The notes below the pieces were generated by a model. The model did no database searches and had not been told where the DNA came from. It was given only the letters and a program-made list of their open reading frames with translations. Source: Garcia nutans (taxonomy: Eukaryota > Streptophyta > Magnoliopsida > Malpighiales > Euphorbiaceae). Taken from it: a stretch of DNA of 64,000 bases. Of this stretch, positions 22,766 through 35,883 are shown one piece after another. Position 1 is the first letter of the stretch. Each line of letters begins with the position of its first letter. The translations under genes and the position numbers were made by a program. Location: assembly GCA_947685225.1 (NCBI GenBank), contig CANTUV010000076.1, positions 1,054,001 through 1,118,000 on the forward strand, in the 5' to 3' direction.

Positions 22766-25713
22766 TGTAACACTCTTATACCCTAAATACATATAATATA
22801 TATTTTCAGCATATGTAAAATATGCATATAAGGTACAAAAATATCACAGACCGGTTTGATAAAAAAAATTCACATTTCTGATTTAAAATTTCAAATACTA
22901 AATATATAAAATTAAATAGTATATAAATATTCTTTACTTGTTATAGGAGCCCAAAATAAACATTTTATATGAAAATCCCTAAACAAAATTCGCCAGAGTT
23001 TTATCTATAATTTGGACATCCTAAAATTTATCAATTATACAACCTGCAAAAAAAAAAAAACACTCCCAAATAATTTCATATCACCATCTCAATCATACTC
23101 CTTAATTTCACCAAGTTTTTCAAATATATATATATATATAATTTATAACACATTTATACTCTCATTTTAAATAACTTAACCCAAATATTCTTTATAGTTT
23201 ACAATACATAAAATTCAAAACATAATAGACTATGCATAATACCCAAATATATACAATAACATAAAATATATACTTGCTGCTGACAGTATTTCTGATTTTA
23301 ATATCAACTCTACAAGCACAAACACAAGTCTAGACCCGACCTGGTATAGAAAAACTCTCCAGCTCAGTCGAATCTACCCTGTCACCTGCGCGATGTAAAC
23401 AATCGCTCTAAGCCAAAAGTCTAGTAATTCAAACTTTGATAATAATAAAACTCAAATGCAATACTAATGCACAATGCATATGGATATCATATCATTCTAT
23501 TTTCTCATACTTTTAAATATTTCGCAATTCACAATTCTCATAAAACAAACACAAACATGGGTCCAAAGATAACTTATATGCTGTTTAAATTCCAAAATTA
23601 CTATTTTGGTCTATAATGACACCATGTGTCTAGCCCCGTAGACAATATATCAATGTAATAATCCAACTAGGTCTAAGCTTACGACCCGATCATTTCACCC
23701 AGGCTAGCTTCAAGGACTTATTTTTAAGGCTTACGACCCGGTTATTTCATCTCAAAAATATTTTCATAGTGACGCCCATCGTCTAGCTCGTAGGCAAATC
23801 ATAGGTCTGAAAATTGAATAACATACTAGGCACTCAATTCATTCATATTTCTCATTTATATCGATATCAATTCATTTCATTATGTTTTCGCATATCTCAT
23901 TACATTATTCCATATTTTTGCATTTACAACACATTGCCTAATTACCTTGGATATTTCAACATAATTCACATATTAATCACATTTAATGTAATCTAGCCAA
24001 TACCAATGGCTTTTCAACAATGCACTTTATACATACACAACAAATGGCATTATCCAAACACTTTGGGTCATTTTCACATAATACACATATTACACATTTT
24101 ACACAATTTAGCCATTATCAATGGTTTTTCACAATGCATCTAACACATATATGATATTACAAATGTCATAGCACATTATTCATACATAACCAATGTATCA
24201 AGTAGCTTAACACATTTTGGTTTAAAAATGTGTTAAGCCCAAATGGCATTTCACATTTTGGTTGAAAAATGTGTTAAGCCCAAATGTCATGCAAACATAA
24301 CCAATGTATTCAAAGTTTGTACTTACCTCAAATAGCAACCAAAACAACTTAAAATAACCTCCAATCATATCCTTCCAACTTGCCCTTCACCATTTGGATG
24401 AAGCAAATCAACCTCCTTTAATGCCTAAACCAATTTTGATAGCAAATAATCATTTAGTATCATATTTAATGGCATTTCTAATATTAAACCATAATTAAAC
24501 ACCACTCCTACAAATTTCAAATTTTAGTCTTTCCTTACTTTAATATTAGAATTTCATTCTATTTCATTTAAATTAGTGTTTTAAGTTTATTTATATTATT
24601 AAAAACATATTTTAATACATTTAAGTCATTTACATTACAAAAACACACTCTTTTACACAAAATCCTAAAATGGTATAATCTTCCCTCATTGAAGATTTTT
24701 CATTCCAACACAATCCATTAATTATTTCAAACTTATATTCATCACTTTTAATACTAAACAACATGCTTAAACAAATAAAATCAAATAATTCAACAACTTT
24801 AGAAAATCACTTTTACAAAACCTTAAATCTCCACTTCTATACTCAAACTCCAACCAAACACAATCAAATTCAATATTTGACTTTAAAATACTTGTTTATG
24901 CACCAAAACAACTCATTTAGAATCAATTTGCACAATTAAAAATTATGATTTCTCAAACCTTAAAAATTCATAACCCTAAATTCTCTCTCTTCACCATTCT
25001 TTATCCAAACTCCATTATCTATGCAATCCAATCTTAAAATCATTGTTAACTACCCAAAATAACATCATACACACCAATTCCAATAATTATAACATACTAC
25101 TAAAAAATTCAAATTCACACATAATCAAAATTTCCATGGAATTCAAAGAAAGAAGTTGGAAACTTACCAAATTTGGTGGAAATCACCAAAAATTCACTTT
25201 AAACTTGTTAAATCCTTCAATTTGTGGAGTATGAAAAAATCAAAACCTTAGTCTATACTCCCATAATGGTTTCGGCCTTGATGAAGAAGAAGAAGAAATA
25301 AAGACAACTTTTTAATTTCTCTTTCCTTTCAACTTTTATTTTAAACCATATATATATATTTTAATATTTTAATAATTAATTATTTAATTATTTATTTAAT
25401 AAATTAAAAGTTCAAATATTCCACTTCCATTCAAAAATTATTTATTTTTGAATTAATTTAATAATTTTAAATTTCTAAGATTTAATTACCAAAATATCTT
25501 TTTACTTTGCCTTTTGACTTTTCTTTTAAAATGTTGACTTTTATATGTTGTATATATGTTATATATATATATATCACATATATATTTCAATTTTTTCATT
25601 TAAAATCCTTTCATTTTTCATTTAAAACCATTAATTTAATTTATCCATTTAAATTATAATTTATTTTATCAAATTTTAAAAATTAGAAATTTTTAAAAAT
25701 TTGGGATATTACA
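22766..25713. mobile_element. Probable solo LTR of a Ty3/gypsy retrotransposon
   Basis: Begins TGTAACACTCTTATACCCTA and ends TTTGGGATATTACA, that is TG...CA ends with an imperfect TGTAAyA/TrTTACA inverted terminus, the pattern of plant gypsy LTRs. Length about 2.95 kb with no open reading frames. A GC-richer block at about 23300-23800 (ACCCGACCTGG, CACCTGCGCGATGTAAAC, repeated GCTTACGACCCG) resembles the regulatory part of long Tekay/Del-type LTRs. I found no second LTR and no internal domain, hence solo. The flanking 5-mers (ACAGA left, GCAAG right) do not match, so no target duplication supports the ends. Confidence 0.6.
24211..24292. repeat. 41-bp tandem duplication in the LTR
   Basis: Two adjacent copies starting CACATTTTGG at 24211 and 24252; each also forms a small hairpin (CACATTTT...AAAATGTG). 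A looser duplication of about 110 bp lies just upstream (about 23950-24040 and 24060-24150). Confidence 0.85.
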
Positions 25714-27039
25714 GCAAGTCTTAAAGTTATTAACTCTTATTTGATCTTTTAACTCATTAGTTATTATATTTTGCTCTTAATTAATTATATTTATCCTTTT
25801 AACTCATGTACAATTATATTATCATTATTAGCCTGTTATGAGTAGTATATATACTAAAATATTTTAAGAGTCATTATTTCAATAAGAGTAATTTCTCAAA
25901 TTTTTATTCTTTTATTTTTATTTTAACTTTTAATGAATTTTGTTAATTATTTTAAGAATAATTTAAAATGAATATGTTATTAATTATAATTGAATTTAGA
26001 GTTTTATATTATTTGATTTTATCTTTAATAGATTTTTTTATCCACTTAGAGTTTTATACTATAAATTTTTTTATAAAATTTATATCCACTAATGATTATC
26101 TTGGTATATACAATTATTCCTAGTAGAACGGATGAAGTAATTTTTATAATTGTCCATTCAAGTCACCTTTATCAAGTGGAGTTAATAAATTTAGGTAAAA
26201 AATAAAGTCTCAATTTAACAAAAAAAAAGGATGAACTAGTTCCTTCTAAAACATTTGTAAGGTTCATGGAGGGGTTTAGATACTTTGCTTCCAAAAGAAA
26301 AAAACATTTTTATCCCTTATATTTGATGAGGTAAAAACTCTCTCTTATATAAAGCCTTCACAAAAATAGCTACATGACATAGCTTTCCAAAGAGAATTTA
26401 AGCAAAGCCATTTTGCTTTTGAACATTTCCACATTTTTGTTGAGCCTTGTGATGAAACTTAGTCAAAGAAGAACCCATTTTCAAGCATCCCCTTATTGGT
26501 TCTCTCTCTTGGAAAATACTACTTTTAATAAAAAAAAAAATTGAAACGACCCAGTCCATGTTCAAGAATTTCTTTCTTGCATTACTTCTGACCTGCTTTT
26601 ATTAACTACCACTACTTACATTTTAAGCATTATTATTACTTTAATAATGACTTATGTTCACATCATCTCCTTTAATCATTACTTTTTAATCAACGTGTCA
26701 CCCCCCAAAACCACCCAATCTTGCCACATTTTTTTCTTCTTTTCACATAAACTACTCTGCTAAAGAAAAATCATAATACAACAAACATCAAAATCCTTAA
26801 TTTTTTTTTAATTTTTTAATTAGTAATTAGTATCTGAATGTAATTTAAACTTGTAATTTAATAACTTTGAAAATGATTCTAATATAATAAAATTAAATTT
26901 CATTAGTTTAATTATTAAAGGTTTCCTTTTTCTGTTAATTAAAACTTCAGAATCTCCATTGCACCTACAATTACTAAGTCATTGGTTTCTTGAGTAAATA
27001 CAAGTTTGTGTTCTTTAGTTCTTTGAAAGGTTTGGTTCT
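25714..27039. other. Intergenic; foldback-related repeat and upstream region of the kinase gene
   Basis: About 25873-26080 is a diverged copy of the foldback arm seen at 15570-15840 (shared AATTTAAAATGAATATGTTA-type sequence). A TATA-like CTTATATAAAG lies at 26344-26354, about 690 bp before the ATG at 27040; I cannot tell whether it is the promoter. Confidence 0.45.
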
Positions 27040-30000
27040 ATGGGCCTCAAAGTCTTCTTGGTTGTCTTCATTTTGTTCTCTGCCCAGTTCATAAATGTTT
27101 GCTGCAATGATCAACGTGGTAAGTATTGCTCTTAGTTACTGATTTTACATTCTTTATTTTCACTAAAAAAAATTCTTTCTTTAATCAATTTGTGTCTCAA
27201 ACTCACAGGTTTCTTGAGTTTATGCTGTGGTGGAACGAAAGATTATACTGATTCATCAAACATTTCATGGGTTTCTGATAGTGAATATATAAGCGCAGGC
27301 AAACTCAACCGCCATTAATTACGTTGAGGGTAACTCTTCAACGACTGTCTCTGTTCGTTTTTTGCCAGATTCTGATCAATCTCGCAAGTGTTATAAGCTT
27401 CCATTGAAGAATGTGTCCTCTGTAGTACTAATTAGAGCTCAATTTGTCTACAAGAACTATGATAGACTTGGAAAGGACCCTGCTTTCTCTGTTTCTCTTG
27501 GCACGGCGATTACTAGTACTGTAAATCTCTCTACCAGTGATCCATGGTCTGAAGAATTCTTATGGCTAGTTAACAAAGATACACTCTCTTTCTGTTTACA
27601 TTCCATTCCTGATGGTGGATCTCCTTTTATTTCATCAATCGAAATCCGGCCACTTCCTGAAGGAGCTTTACCAGAATGGCATTGGAGAGTTCCCTGATAA
27701 GTCTCTTAGAAAGTCTTATAGAATCAATAGTGGTTACAAAAATGGTTCCTTGAGGTATACATGAACCTTTTAATTTTGTTTTGTTAATTAGGCTCTGACT
27801 GGGTTCAAACTCGCAATTTTAGAATCAAAGTTCATTTGATCAAATGACCTTTAAATGTCTTCTTTGCTAATTTTGCAAGGTTTTTTATTGGATTGTACTA
27901 AATAAAACAGGTACCCTTTGGATCAATATGATCGAATATGGGATGCTGATAAAAACTATACACCATTTCATGTGTCAAGCAGATTCAATAAGTTACTTAG
28001 CTTCAACTTATCAAGTCTTAAGGAGAATCCTCCTGCTACTGTTCTTCAGACGGCGAGAGTTCTGACAAGAAAAGATGTTTTAACTTACAATCTTGCTCTT
28101 GATACACATGGGGACTACCACATTGTCCTTTACTTTGCTGGGATTCTTCCTGTGTCTCCCTCTTTTGAAGTTCTTATCAATGGGGATATTGCAGAATCTG
28201 ATTATACTGTGAAAATGTCTGAAGCCAGTGCTCTGTACTTAACTCAAAAAGGAATCAAAAGCTTGAATATTACATTGAAAAGCATCAGCTTCTCTCCGCA
28301 AATCAATGGCATTGAGGTTTATGAGATTGTTGAAATTCCATTGGAAGCTTCCTCAACCACAGGTACTAGTTTCTAATCATATTTGAAAAGTTTCTCCATT
28401 AGGAGACAAGCAGTTGACCACTAGGCTGCTAGAATTGGCTCCATTTTTCTCATGGTTATTGAATTTTCCTGCAGTGTCAGCTCTTCAGGTTATTGAGCAA
28501 TCTACTGGATTGGATCTGGGATGGGAAGATGACCCATGCTCTCCAAAATCATGGGACCATATTGGATGTGAAGGAAGCTTAGTCACATCACTGTAGATCA
28601 TATAAAAAATCATTTTACTTTCTTTTTCAATTTATTAGCCTTACGGATCTATTCTGTGCTTATGTCTTCTTTTACTTCTTTATTTCCTTATAGGGAGCTT
28701 TCAGACATCAATTTGAGGACAATCAGTCCAACATTTGGTGACTTGTTGGACCTCAAAACACTGTAAAGTCTAATCTGCAACACTGTTTTTGAATCTTTTG
28801 GTGTATCTTTCACTTCTTTCAAACTCCATTTTTCTCATTCCTATGGCAATGTGCTTTAGGGATTTGCATAACACTTCACTTGCTGGAGAGATACAGAACT
28901 TGGGAAGCCTCCAACACCTTGAGAAACTGTAAGGCATAACTTAACCGCTGTATTAAAATAAGAATCCAACAAATTGTTGTTTATTGAGAGAGTAATAATT
29001 AATATTTTTTGCTAATAATCTGAATTTTTTTTTCAGTAACTTGAGTTTCAATCAGATAACATCTTTTGGAGCTGAATTGGAGAACTTAGTTAGCCTTCAG
29101 ATTTTGTAAGCGAAATTCAAATTTTATTTTTGTGATATCTCAATTAGAACACATAGAAAAATGATACTAATCAATGTTGTGATTAAATTCTTTGACACGA
29201 AGGGACCTGCAAAACAATAGCTTAGAGGGAGCAGTTCCTGATGGCTTAGGAGAGCTGGAGTACCTTCATCTACTGTAAGTAAGCTTATTAAAATCAAATC
29301 TATTAGTAACTAAAGAAATAATATGTTTCTAACTGAAATTTCTTTCTTTTCATTCTTCAGGAACCTGGAAAACAATAAACTGCAAGGCAGCCTTCCACAG
29401 GCTTTGAATAGAGAAAGTTTAGAAGTCAGGTATGAAATTGATATTCTTTTTTTTTATTCGGGCTCTAATTGGGGTTCAAACTTGTGAGCTGACAGCCCTG
29501 AAGATGACTGAATGCCATTGAGTCAAAGCTCATCAGTGATATACTTGTTTTTCTATTTTTTTAATCATTTACATAATTTGTTTTCTAGAAATGCTGATGC
29601 ATAAGCATTTTTGCAGGACATCAGGGAATCCATGTCTGTCCTTCTCTACAATGTCCTGCAACGATGTTTCATCTAATCCTTCAATTGAAACTCCACAAGT
29701 TACAATCTTTGCCAACAGAAAGCCCAATAAAAGTAATCACATGGCAATTACACTTGGCACAGCTGCAGGAACCATTCTTGCTCTTCTTGTCATTTCTCTT
29801 TCAGTATTCTTGTATACTAAGAAACAAAAAACTGAAGTTACATACCCAGACAGTAAGTAAAAGTTGCATTATTTATATCACAATAGAAGCTAGTTAGTAG
29901 TTAGACTGGTATTAATTCGAAAAGTCTTTAATACACAGGAACTGCAGTAGAGATGCGAAATTGGAATGCTGCAAAAGTATTTTCCTATAAAGAAATCAAA

Positions 30001-31110
30001 TCAGCTACAAACAATTTTAAGGATGTTATTGGCCGTGGCAGTTTTGGATCTGTTTACCTCGGAAAGTTACTGGATGGTAAACTTGTAGCTGTAAAAGTGC
30101 GGTTTGATAAGACTCAACTTGGGGCTGATTCTTTTATTAATGAGGTTTTATACGTTATTTGAATTCCTCTTACCAGCTTTAGGTGTATTTGCTGTCATGA
30201 ATTCGTCATCAGAATCTTGTACTTCCTTGCCATGTATTATTAGGTGTATTTGCTGTCACGAATTCATCATCAGAATCTTGTATGTCTAGAAGGATTTTGT
30301 TATGAATCAAAGCAGCAAATACTAGTTTATGAGTATCTACCTGGTGGATCATTGGCCGAGCATCTTTACGGTATGTTATGAATCAACAGAAATTCTTACT
30401 TTTTCAATTAGCTAACTTTTTTTAATCCTTTGGCCGTCTCTGACTGATAATTGCCTCATTTTATGTCATTGAAGGTCTTAACAGTAAGCGAGTTTCTTTA
30501 AGCTGGGTTCGTAGACTGAAAATTACTGTTGATGCTGCTAAAGGTATGTGTATCTCAGTATCTGTTTGCATCTGTCTCTGAATAGGAGTTTCAAGGAAGA
30601 AAAGATAAATGTATGACTAGGATATGAATTTATTCATTGCCACTGAAGGATTGGACCATTTGCATAATGGGAGCGAACCACGAATCATACACCGTGATGT
30701 GAAATGCAGCAACATTTTACTAGACAAGGACATGAATGCCAATGTTTGTGACTTTGGCCTTTCTAAGCAAGTAATGCAAGCAGACGCAAGTCATGTGACT
30801 ACAGTTGTTAAGGGCACTGCTGGATATCTCGATCCTGAGTAAGTTTTTCAATAATGTTATCATCTACTAATGATTCTTCATGAATGTTAACTCTTTGTCA
30901 TTGCACTAGTAGCTAACTAGTCAAATTTGCCTCATAACCAAAAACCAAACAATGAATTTAACTCATTAAAATGATGCTATGTTCAGGTACTATTCTACCC
31001 AACAACTTACAGAGAAAAGTGATGTGTATAGCTTTGGAGTTGTTCTTCTAGAGCTCATTTGTGGGAGAGAACTGTTGCGCCACTTAGGAACTCTCTCTCA
31101 GTGTTTGTAG
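27040..31110 (+). pseudogene. Malectin-like/LRR receptor kinase (At5g48740 type), broken and truncated
   Basis: Exons read: 27040-27118 (signal peptide MGLKVFLVVFILFSAQF), 27209-27754 and 27911-28362 (malectin-like domain), 28475-28592, LRR exons of 69-72 bases at 28694-28762, 28860-28928, 29037-29105, 29203-29274 and 29361-29429, 29617-29852 (membrane helix, AAGTILALLVISLSVFLY), then kinase exons 29939-30144, 30244-30370, 30475-30543, 30649-30838 and 30987-31110. Kinase motifs: GRGSFGSVY, VAVKV, IIHRDVKCSNILL, CDFGLSK, GTAGYLDPE, DVYSFGVVLLELICGRE. Lesions: +1 frameshifts near 27310 and 27668 in exon 2; a 61-bp tandem duplication of an exon start at 30181; and the C-lobe after GRELLRHLGT (about 31095) replaced by a gypsy fragment, so roughly 100 residues are missing. 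Domain order and sequence match from memory the Arabidopsis At5g48740 receptor kinase. Confidence 0.85.
30181..30285 (+). repeat. 61-bp tandem duplication covering a kinase exon start
   Basis: AGGTGTATTTGCTGTCA starts at 30181 and again at 30242; both copies run on through ATTCrTCATCAGAATCTTGT. Each includes a splice acceptor AG and the first part of the exon encoding LLSRIxHQNLV. The first copy has TGA where the second has CGA, so only the second leads into the open exon. Confidence 0.9.
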
Positions 31111-31945
31111 CACAATCCTCAAATGTTTATCATGCTCCTCCTTGATCTTGGAATAGACTAGTATATCACCTATGAAAATAACCACAAACTGGTCTAGATA
31201 AGGCTTGAAGACCTGATTCATCAAGTTCTATGAAAGCTATTGGAGCATTAGTCAAACCAAAATGCATGACCAAAAATTATCTTTTGAACATCTACTTCTT
31301 TAACTTTCTTTTGATAAAAACTAGATTTAAGTTCAATTTTGGAGAAAACACACACTCCCTTCAACTGATCAAACAAATTATCAATTCGAGGAAGCAAATA
31401 TTTATTTTTGATGGTCACCTTATTTAACTGTTGGTGGTTAATATACAACCGTAACATACCATCTTTGGTGCACCCCAAGGCTACACACTGGGACTGATGA
31501 ATCTTTTATCAATCAATTCTTGCAGCTGCACTTTTAACTCCTTCAATTCTGGGGGTGCCATCCTATAAGGTGATATGAAAATTAGTGTTGTACTCGGAAC
31601 TACATCAATAACAAATTATACTTCCTTTTCTAGTGATACCCATCGTAATTCCTCTAGAAAGACATCCTAAAATTCACACACTATAGGTATGTCTCCCAAA
31701 ACTTTGCTTGAATGTCTAGTATCAATAATATATGCAAGATAAGCTTTACACTTATTCCTAATTAACTTTCTAGCCTTATCAACAGGAATCAAACTAGAAG
31801 AATAAAATTATTTTTCTCCCGGAATATTAAAAGTCACAGCTTTCCTATGACAATCCATGACTGCTTGATGTTATGATAACCAATCTCAAGTTCATATCAA
31901 AATTATGAAATGGAAGTTCAATCAACTCGGCTGGCAGTTATTTTT
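31092..31945 (-). mobile_element. Ty3/gypsy retrotransposon fragment (protease end to reverse transcriptase)
   Basis: Minus strand, from about 31945 down: LPAELIELPF, then a degraded protease/linker part (MDCHRKAVTFNIPGE; ARKLIRNKCKAYLAYI), PYRMAPPELKELKVQLQELI, LRLYINHQQLNKVTIKNKY, LPRIDNLFDQLKGVCVFSKI, and FKPYLDQFVVIFIGDILVYS, ending at LRIVLQTLRES. This is the order of a plant chromovirus-type (Tekay/Del) polyprotein. The RT catalytic FIDD motif reads FIGD. Several stops and small deletions. No LTR is attached; it abuts the truncated kinase gene at about 31092-31100. Confidence 0.88.
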
Positions 31946-34900
31946 AATTAAGTCTATATCCTAATTAAATTTTTAATTTTTAAAAACTTAACTAACATTA
32001 TTTTTTATTTATTATAAATACCCGAGTTACTCTTTATATTATACACAATTTTATATCGGTATAATTTAAAAAGTCAATATTTAAAAATTTTAAACATTAC
32101 ATAATATAACTTAAAATTTTGAATTTTTAGTAAATAAAATAATGAAAAAATTATTTTGCCGTCAAATTTTTACGGGTTTAGCTAATATTATATCAATTAA
32201 ATGTTAAATTTTTTAAAAAAATTATAATTAACACCGATATCTAAACAGATGATTCATTAATATACGTATTAAAAAAAGATAAATAATTATTTAAAATTCT
32301 AAATAAAAAGTTAAAAATTTATTAAAAAGTAATATCACATATTTTAATACTTCTTAGTTCTTACATCAATTTATTTTGTATTCTAATGCTTTTAACTTAC
32401 ATGGTATAATACAATGTTATTGTTATGATTTTGTTTGCAAATATACTCTAAGATTTACTCAAATATAAACGGAGTCTTCAAATTTATTTTATATTTTTCT
32501 TTAAAAAAAATCTTATTTACATGTAGAATAGGCAACATATAAATTTTTATTTAATGTGAAAAAATTAATAAAAAAAATCTAAAAGCTCTCATCAAATTAA
32601 ATTTCTCTATTTTTCAAATTAGTGAATTAAATATTTTTTATCAAATTAGTGAATTAAATAATTTTTTACTTTCTTTGCACTATATTTAAGCTATCATTGA
32701 AATATTATATATAATCCAAGTTTTTTACTTCATATGATTTTTTAATTTCTTTTTTCAAGTTAAGAGGTGATAAATATTAAAAAATCTTAATTTTTATTTA
32801 AAATTGAAGTATTAAACTTTAAATGGTAAGAAACTAAAATATGATATAATTATTAGAGAAATACTATCATAAAGCCAATGAAAACTAAATAAAACCCTTT
32901 TATTTAGTTTTTATTTATTTAGATATATATATATATATATATCCGGTCCATATAAAAAATTTTCATAATTACAAAGTCATTTTATTCATTAAAAAAATAT
33001 TAGAGTATTAAATATTAATTAATAATATCATTAAACGACTTTTACTAATTTATCCAAAAGTAAATAAACAAAGTTAACAGTTTTGTTATACTGTTTCCCA
33101 TTACAGAGAAGTGGTCCATAAAATAATTCTTTATTGTTATTATAACTCCAACCATTTATGAGGGTTGCTTTTTGTCTGTTAGTTTGCCGTTCGTTCGCGC
33201 TAAAGTCTGTTCTGATCCAATGACTTTCAACTGCCAACAGTAATTGATTAATTTCCATTAATTATCAATTACTAACAATATTATTGTTATTTTGATTGAA
33301 AATTTATATTTTATTATTACTAATTAATATTTTTATCAGTATATATAAATGCCAAAGGAATCCACTTCAAATATTTTTTTAATTATTTTTTTCTGAATAG
33401 TCTGATTTTTATAATGGATAAAAATGAATTTGGTATTATTATTTTTGTTTTTTATTTACCATTTTATTCATTTTGATTTTTTTGGTTAATAATAAACATA
33501 GTATTTTTCTTAGTTCCATATATATAAATGAATGAAAACTCTTTTTTCTTATTTTCTTATAAATAGATGTCTTTAATGTGATTTTATTCTATAATTTTTC
33601 ACCATTTTTTATGCATGTGATAACCATTTCATTTTTTTTATATTAAAAAAATTCAAGAGCTTTTACATCATAAATAATTTTACAAATAAATATTTTTAGA
33701 ATGATGTTATTTTCTATAAAATATTCATTATATATAAACATAATCCAAATCATGCACCTCCACTCCCATATCAATAGTTAAAAAAAATTATATTATTGCT
33801 ATTATTATTTAATTTAAATTTGTGTATAAAATTTTTAAAAAATACCGTACACCATATTATAAATTAATATAATTGTTATTATTAAGATGATACATTATAT
33901 ATAAGTGTATATATGTATAATTAACAATAAAAAAATATTATCTATGATTTATAATTCAGGCTGAATTCATCCCAAAAATGGTTTGGCAATCTTAATTTTT
34001 CAATTATTTTATAAGCTATCTAATCATATTCTCAACTCTCTTAGAAAATATTAAATAGTTTTTATTATTGAAATTATATTTAAAATTTAAAAATTAATAA
34101 AAAAATTCCAAATTCAAATCTATGCAATTATATTATACTTTCTTCGCCATACAAAATAAATAAATAAAAAGGGAAAAATAAACTCATAAATATTTATCGA
34201 AGAATAAGTAGACATTTTGGATGTTTGAAGTTCAAAGATCAGCTAATAATTTTGACAACCTCTTTCCAATTAAAAAAATTCACATATTGGCATTTAAGAT
34301 ACATTTTTTTTTTTAGAAAATTGGCATTTAAAATCTTAATATTTGATTGTAGCACCAATTCGTGACTCATAGCACATTATTTTATAAACAAATTTTTAAA
34401 ATTGAGTGAGAATTTTTTTTCATGATATTTAAATTATAATGCTTAATTTTAAATAATCTCATTATGTATTGAAAGTTTTTATGAAAAAAATGAATACATG
34501 TTATAATATAATTATATGACTATTGAATTATTAAATTTAATAATGATTATGCGTTAAATAACTTTTTTTATGTTGTAGTAATTTAATTTCATGAATTTTT
34601 TTTGCTTAATACATTTCAAAAAATATAAATTCATATTAAATTAATTTTCATATTAAAATGTTTTATAATTATAAATTTTCATGTTATAGTAATTTTGTTT
34701 TAAGAATATCATGTTGCAATAAAATAAAAACCTATATTTCAATTAAAATTAAAATTAATGATTACACGAATTGAATTATTTTATAAAAAAATATTGTGAT
34801 TCAACAATAAAAATTCAATCATTGATGAATGAGATAAACAATTAGCTAACTTATCAAATAATTGAAAAAAAAAAGAAATAATAATTTGACAAAATAAAAA

Positions 34901-35180
34901 CAGGAGATTTTTTTAAAAAATAAAAATAAAATATTGCTTCTCTAGAAATATTTTTATCTATTTTTTTTCTGCATGTCCGAAAAAATACACTATTATTTAT
35001 AAATCCCTAAACTCTCAGCTGTCAGCATCAAAGCAAAGAAGATGGGGAACGGATATATCAATCTTAGCCAAATACAAATATCGGCTACTTTCTCGCCAGA
35101 GCCGTGATAAAGTTGACGGCTTTCCATCGTCTAACAATGGTTATGTTTATGGGAAGAGACTAAGGAAGGAACTTGCCTGG
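31946..35180. other. AT-rich intergenic stretch
   Basis: No gene seen. (AT)n microsatellite at 32922-32942. About 33090-33245 is less AT-rich than its surroundings but shows no recognisable domain. 35000-35180 is the upstream region of the next gene. Confidence 0.5.
32922..32942. repeat. (AT)n microsatellite
   Basis: About ten uninterrupted AT units. Confidence 0.85.
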
Positions 35181-35218
35181 TCTTTCGACCGTTCCTTTAC
35201 ATAGGCCACCCTTAATGG

Positions 35219-35229
35219 CACACGTGTCG
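35219..35229 (+). promoter_or_regulatory. G-box / ABRE-like element
   Basis: CACACGTGTCG contains the palindromic CACGTG core (35221-35226), the site of plant bZIP and bHLH factors; with the flanking ACACGTGTC it fits the abscisic-acid response type. It lies about 660 bp before the ATG and about 120 bp before the likely 5'-UTR splice donor (GTAAGT at 35341). Confidence 0.5.
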
Positions 35230-35340
35230 TCTCCCCATCAACTGTTTTTGTTTTCTTCCTTATCTGTTTAGGCCAACTCACCCACCATTCTTTCTTCATC
35301 TCTCCACTCTTACGCCTTTGTTCAATTTCTTCACTTATTT

Positions 35341-35883
35341 GTAAGTTTGAGGTTCTTTCCTCTTTCCTTTTCAGCTGCTTAATTTTTTTTTTTCTGTTTC
35401 TTCTTACTTTGTTTTCCTTTTATCGATGCTTATCTGCTGATGCAGGTTCTGATCCTCTAATTAGACCTGCATGTTTATAGAAAATCTTGGAGTTTTTGTC
35501 TCTTCCTCTTCTTGTTTTTTGGTGTAATGTTTGTGTATTTTTAGTTTAATCTATGTTGGAACTGCTTTTCTCATGGTGGGTTATTGTTAAAATTCAGAGT
35601 TAGTTCAAATTTTACATCTTTTATGGTGGGTTTCTACTTTTGCTTCTCAGAATTCTATACAGAATCTGGGATTTGTTTCTAGATTATTTAAGTTTTCTGT
35701 CTGTTCTTGATTCTTGGGTCATGTGTGTTTTTTTAGTTCTATATTGGAATCGCATTTCTCGTGGTGGATTATTGTTCAGAATTAGAGCAAGTTAAAATTT
35801 TGCATTTTCTTGGTGATTGTTAAAAAATTTTTGTTCTCAGAATTATATACTGAATCTGGGATTGTGAGCTCTTCAGAGCGGGG
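35341..35883 (+). other. Probable 5'-UTR intron region with ~195-bp tandem duplication
   Basis: A donor GTAAGTTTG sits at 35341. Two similar copies follow (about 35523-35690 and 35721-35865) that share GTGGrTTATTGTT, GAATyTGGGATT and an acceptor-like TTCTCAG (about 35645 and 35838). The second TTCTCAG is about 40 bp before the ATG, so it is the likely acceptor; the first could be an alternative one. A further candidate, GATGCAG, ends near 35445. Confidence 0.5.

Noticed and set aside
33031..33258. 75-codon minus-strand frame
   Set aside because: Slightly less AT-rich than its surroundings but no recognisable motif and no neighbouring exons.
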